5,604 bases of DNA, taken from assembly GCA_012032975.1 (NCBI GenBank), contig JAAUPU010000252.1:1-5604 (forward strand). The letters are read 5' to 3'. Below, piece after piece: positions 5,393 to 5,604 of this stretch. The position numbers and the translations under genes are program-made. The DNA is from Caldilineaceae bacterium. GTDB lineage: Bacteria > Chloroflexota > Anaerolineae > Caldilineales > Caldilineaceae. The notes beneath the pieces were generated by a model that saw nothing but the letters and a program-made list of their open reading frames with translations, was not told where the DNA came from and made no database searches. How positions within the stretch are numbered: the stretch's first letter is position 1; each line of letters starts with the position of its first letter.

Positions 5393-5399
5393 CCCTGGT

Positions 5400-5439
5400 G
5401 TGATCGCTTTCAGATGCAGTTGTCTGTGTCGGTGATCGC
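5400..5439. promoter_or_regulatory. 8-bp direct repeat GTGATCGC, possible regulator site
   Basis: GTGATCGC occurs at 5400-5407 and 5432-5439, spaced 32 bp (about three helical turns). Both lie just upstream of the -35 of the minus-strand promoter candidate, where an activator would bind. A related GTGATCAC palindrome lies at 581-588, just before the LacI start. The match is short and could be chance. Confidence 0.25.
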
Positions 5440-5483
5440 CAAAACGGGCCGGATGAAGCAAAGCCAACTTTGGAGAGAACTTT

Positions 5484-5512
5484 TTGGCTCCCAGGGACAT
5501 ATACTGTATTGT
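5484..5512 (+). promoter_or_regulatory. Weak plus-strand promoter candidate
   Basis: TTGGCT (5484-5489) and TATTGT (5507-5512) are 17 bases apart, each four of six to consensus. A better isolated -10, TATACT, sits at 5500-5505 but lacks a matching -35. Either could serve the possible gene at 5568. Confidence 0.25.
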
Positions 5513-5567
5513 TAGTCGAGCTTCGTTTGGCTACCAGATAGAAATGATTAGGTAAAGAGGTACGGGG

Positions 5568-5604
5568 ATGCAGATAGTACAGTCGCTTGCCCAACGAGTA
5601 TTGC
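5568..5604 (+). CDS. Possible gene start, N-terminal 12 residues only
   Basis: ATG at 5568-5570 opens a frame reading MQIVQSLAQRVL to the window edge. GAGG (5557-5560) lies 7 nt upstream, a good Shine-Dalgarno at normal spacing, and promoter-like hexamers sit 55-85 bases upstream. The visible peptide is too short to recognise. It would be divergent from the glycosidase-like gene. The call rests only on the ribosome binding site and start codon. Confidence 0.45.
   Translation, partial: MQIVQSLAQRVL

Larger units (their letters stand above)
5179..5567. other. Intergenic region upstream of the glycosidase-like gene
   Basis: This stretch of 389 bases holds no convincing gene. From the glycosidase side it contains a weak leader, the AATTCGTG stem-loop repeat (5258-5337), a minus-strand promoter candidate (5363-5392), a pair of GTGATCGC direct repeats (5400-5439) and an AT-richer stretch (about 5480-5560) before a possible plus-strand gene. 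The short open frames across it have no ribosome binding site and no protein-like composition. Confidence 0.7.

Noticed and set aside
5255..5594. Minus-strand open frames near the right edge
   Set aside because: They cross the stem-loop repeat and promoter candidates and show no domain or ribosome binding site.

Overview
The window looks like a chromosomal carbohydrate-use locus from a moderately GC-rich bacterium. The domain combination (LacI regulator, divergent lipoprotein gene, large glycosidase-like protein with many prealbumin-like modules) resembles Chloroflexota such as Anaerolineae or Caldilineae. That assignment is inference from protein style; nothing in the window fixes the taxon.

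Layout. At the left edge (84 to 1, minus strand) are the first 28 codons of a secreted lipoprotein, probably the substrate-binding protein of an ABC sugar transporter. A 507-base intergenic region (85-591) holds a near-consensus sigma70 promoter for that gene and three copies of a TTGCAT core. Next is an intact LacI/GalR-family repressor (592-1605, plus strand), divergent from the lipoprotein gene, so it is the obvious candidate regulator. A short convergent gap (1606-1696) carries a perfect 14-bp palindrome with a central CG.

The minus strand from 5178 down to 1697 is best read as one gene of about 1,160 codons. It is cut into separate open frames by seven single-base indels. Reconstructed, the protein has a TIM-barrel domain of the GH-A glycosidase type, about six beta-rich modules (prealbumin/carboxypeptidase-regulatory style), an acidic linker, and a small C-terminal alpha/beta domain. 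Four deletions and three insertions restore one continuous frame whose corrected length is an exact multiple of three. LacI reads cleanly, so either this gene is a very recent pseudogene or the sequence carries indel errors here.

Upstream of it (5179-5567) lie a candidate promoter, a large imperfect stem-loop built from AATTCGTG units, and an 8-bp direct repeat. A possible plus-strand gene begins at 5568 and runs off the window.

Working model (inference): the LacI protein senses a sugar or nucleoside and controls the divergent uptake operon. The neighbouring glycosidase-like protein acts on the same or a related glycan. No RNA gene, CRISPR array, transposase or integrase was seen.
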